Positions 63,853 to 64,000 of a stretch of DNA of 64,000 nucleotides are shown here, in pieces. The stretch is from Ignavibacteriales bacterium (GTDB taxonomy: Bacteria; Bacteroidota; Ignavibacteria; Ignavibacteriales; Melioribacteraceae), in the NCBI GenBank assembly GCA_026390775.1, contig JAPLFF010000008.1, positions 4,361-68,360 on the forward strand, written 5' to 3'. The translations under genes were made by a program, and so were the position numbers. Within the stretch, counting starts at the first letter, position 1; every line of letters begins with the position of its first letter. The notes under the pieces were generated by a model that did no database searches, was not told the DNA's origin, and saw only the letters and a list, made by a program, of their open reading frames with translations.

Positions 63853-64000
63853 TTGTTTAATAATTTTTCTTTTAAATATTTTGGTGAGCTCGGTTCGATG
63901 TTAGAATTCCAACTCTTTAGAGCAGAAGTATCCTTCAATCCATTTCCGGTAAAAAGAAGCAGAGCAGTCTGATCATGCAGTTTATTTTGTGAGATGTATT
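63849..64000 (-). CDS. thrC: Threonine synthase, C-terminal end (start beyond window)
   Basis: An open minus-strand frame ends at a TGA (63849-63851) overlapping the MobA-like ATG. The readable part 'ALLLFTGNGLKDTSALKSWN' and 'NIEPSSPKYLKEKLLNK' matches the end of threonine synthase, where the family has 'LLTGHGLKD'. The PLP site lies outside the window. Confidence 0.75.
   Translation of the reverse strand, partial: YISQNKLHDQTALLLFTGNGLKDTSALKSWNSNIEPSSPKYLKEKLLNK

Overview
The window looks like a chromosomal segment of an AT-rich member of the Ignavibacteria/Bacteroidota-Chlorobiota lineage. The main evidence is a long secreted protein ending in a type IX secretion (T9SS) sorting domain with the 'NYPNPFNPTT' motif. 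Supporting signs are a reg_prop sensor kinase with a LytTR regulator, an ECF sigma/anti-sigma pair next to a DUF6249 protein, bacillithiol-type genes, and intergenic repeat families typical of this group. This assignment is inference; there is no rRNA in the window. I see no prophage, insertion sequence or CRISPR array. Coding density is high and no gap between genes exceeds 300 bases.

Layout. 1-4394 (minus): the end-truncated start of a secreted carboxypeptidase-regulatory-like protein, then a LytTR response regulator and its beta-propeller histidine kinase. 4486-8678 (minus): the translation block rplM-rpsI-rpsB-tsf-(terminator)-pyrH-frr. 8886-11051 (plus): an extended SDR epimerase and a bacterial deoxyhypusine-synthase homologue. 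11189-15336 (minus): a T9SS-exported BNR-repeat protein and a small putative lipoprotein. 14881-21393 (minus): an iron-sulfur cluster assembly locus sufB-sufC-sufD-sufS-sufT-bacilliredoxin-Rrf2 regulator. 21500-24535 (minus): rlmB-like methyltransferase, an orphan gene translationally coupled to hisS, and a PtsN-like EIIA. 24786-31609 (minus): an aminotransferase, a small membrane protein, a DMT transporter, a glycosyltransferase, glnA and eno. 31826-32212 (plus): tRNA-Arg(CCT) and a small membrane protein. 32343-39604: hypothetical genes and a sugar/nucleotide-sugar group (RmlD-like reductase, PfkB-like kinase, bshA, ugd, rfbC, galE). 39758-42731: a THEP1-type NTPase, a membrane protein, an exonuclease and a DUF1624-like acyltransferase. 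42828-48714 (minus): a tightly overlapping operon era-eamA-acyP-ispF-dedA-lnt-ltaE. 48810-50455: an ECF sigma/anti-sigma operon diverging from a DUF6249 gene, with three matching promoter-like motifs between them. 50526-55142: trxB, queG, a Rieske/metallo-hydrolase pair, an exported endonuclease/phosphatase and a 2[4Fe-4S] ferredoxin. 55361-58670: TPM/LemA pair and the UPF0210/ACT pair. 58667-60846: a compact cassette of an exported YidD-like protein and two exported TPR proteins sharing a 'PGAG.IY.G' membrane motif. 60891-64000: acyl-CoA dehydrogenase, rlmN, a MobA-like nucleotidyltransferase and the 3' end of thrC.

The window combines housekeeping (ribosome, Fe-S assembly, cell-envelope lipoprotein maturation, glycolysis and nitrogen assimilation) with redox management: bacillithiol synthesis (bshA), bacilliredoxin beside suf, thioredoxin reductase and ferredoxin. 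The least explained unit is the YidD-TPR-TPR cassette. The best-supported new regulatory reading is the ECF promoter motif repeated at 49914-50080. Several genes start at TTG preceded by a strong Shine-Dalgarno sequence (rplM, galE, rfbC, the hisS-coupled gene), so starts called only at ATG would be wrong. Small repeat families are dispersed between genes, and two of them appear to have entered coding sequence.
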